5,772 nucleotides of DNA, taken from Burkholderiales bacterium. GTDB lineage: Bacteria; Pseudomonadota; Gammaproteobacteria; Burkholderiales; SG8-39. Shown here piece by piece: positions 5,518 through 5,772 of the stretch. The stretch's first letter is position 1. Every line of letters starts with the position of its first letter. The notes under the pieces were generated by a model, which did not search any database, had not been told where the DNA came from, and saw only the letters and a program-made list of their open reading frames with translations. Position numbers and translations under genes: made by a program. The stretch covers positions 1-5,772 of the forward strand of contig JAENXP010000186.1 in assembly GCA_016649475.1 (NCBI GenBank), given 5' to 3'.

Positions 5518-5772
5518 CTTGTCGCGCTCTATCAGGGCGTAGGCCGAATGGTTGTGGATGGATTCGAAGTTTTCCGACTCCACCACGTACCAATCGATAC
5601 GCTCATCCTTGTTCAGCACGGCGGCGACGTCGCGCACCATGTCTTCGACGAATTTGGGGTTGTCATAGGCGCGCTCGGTCACGAGTTTCTCGTCCGGGCG
5701 CTTGAGCAGGCCATAGAGTTCGCACGAAGCCTGCTTCTCGACGACGTCGACGATGTCTTCGATCCAGACGAA
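5500..5772 (-). CDS. folE2: GTP cyclohydrolase FolE2 (type IB), C-terminal part
   Basis: The last 90 codons plus stop of a FolE2 (GCYH-IB, COG1469-type) protein, open to the right window edge. Full-length members are about 260-270 residues. The enzyme converts GTP to 7,8-dihydroneopterin triphosphate, the first step of folate and related pterin synthesis, in the cytoplasm. Recognisable family blocks in order are [30 protein letters not shown] and [14 protein letters not shown]. The Cys of CELYG and the His residues of IHNH are conserved and are candidates for metal or substrate contacts. The tail ends ERDKKKAGV. In some bacteria folE2 replaces or backs up the zinc enzyme FolE under zinc limitation. 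The promoter lies outside the window, so regulation cannot be judged. Confidence 0.93.
   Translation of the reverse strand, partial: FVWIEDIVDVVEKQASCELYGLLKRPDEKLVTERAYDNPKFVEDMVRDVAAVLNKDERIDWYVVESENFESIHNHSAYALIERDKKKAGV

Noticed and set aside
1..5772. CRISPR arrays, tRNA or rRNA genes, insertion sequences
   Set aside because: No regularly spaced repeats, no tRNA-like cloverleaf, no transposase motif or terminal inverted repeats were seen. The only tandem array is the short one inside fimT.

Overview
The window is GC-rich bacterial DNA, most likely from a betaproteobacterium. This follows from the type IV pilus minor-pilin gene order, the style of the retropepsin-like protease, and an adjacent FolE2-type GTP cyclohydrolase. 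The assignment rests on recalled family patterns, not on a search.

Left and centre (1-4069, all minus strand): a tightly packed minor-pilin operon, read from right to left. The order is a PilE-like pilin, FimT (GspH-type), PilV, PilW, PilX, and the N-terminal 296 residues of PilY1, which runs off the left edge. Genes overlap or lie within about 15 nt of each other, and most have a recognisable Shine-Dalgarno sequence. The five pilins each have a class III prepilin leader ending in Gly followed by a hydrophobic helix. These proteins are cleaved by PilD. By analogy with characterised systems they would form the priming complex and tip of the type IV pilus, capped by the von Willebrand-A-like adhesin PilY1. 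A possible sigma-70 promoter lies just upstream of the first gene.

Middle (4070-4803): more than 700 bases without a confident intact gene. It contains a plus-strand stretch that looks like the N-terminus of a TonB-type energy transducer, with an SxxxH membrane helix, then an apparent frame change and an early stop. It also contains a 7-bp hairpin and a cysteine-containing minus-strand open frame that I cannot assign.

Right (4804-5772): a plus-strand exported aspartic protease of the retropepsin-like (clan AA) type, with an extra N-terminal domain. It faces the 3' end of folE2 on the minus strand, and a probable intrinsic terminator lies across the junction. FolE2 makes dihydroneopterin triphosphate for folate and pterin synthesis and has no evident link to the pili.

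The layout is mostly a recognisable housekeeping or pilus locus. The most unusual points are an 18-bp tandem triplication inside fimT, the TonB-like relic, the PilX without Glu5, and the protease with a GspC/PilP-like front domain.
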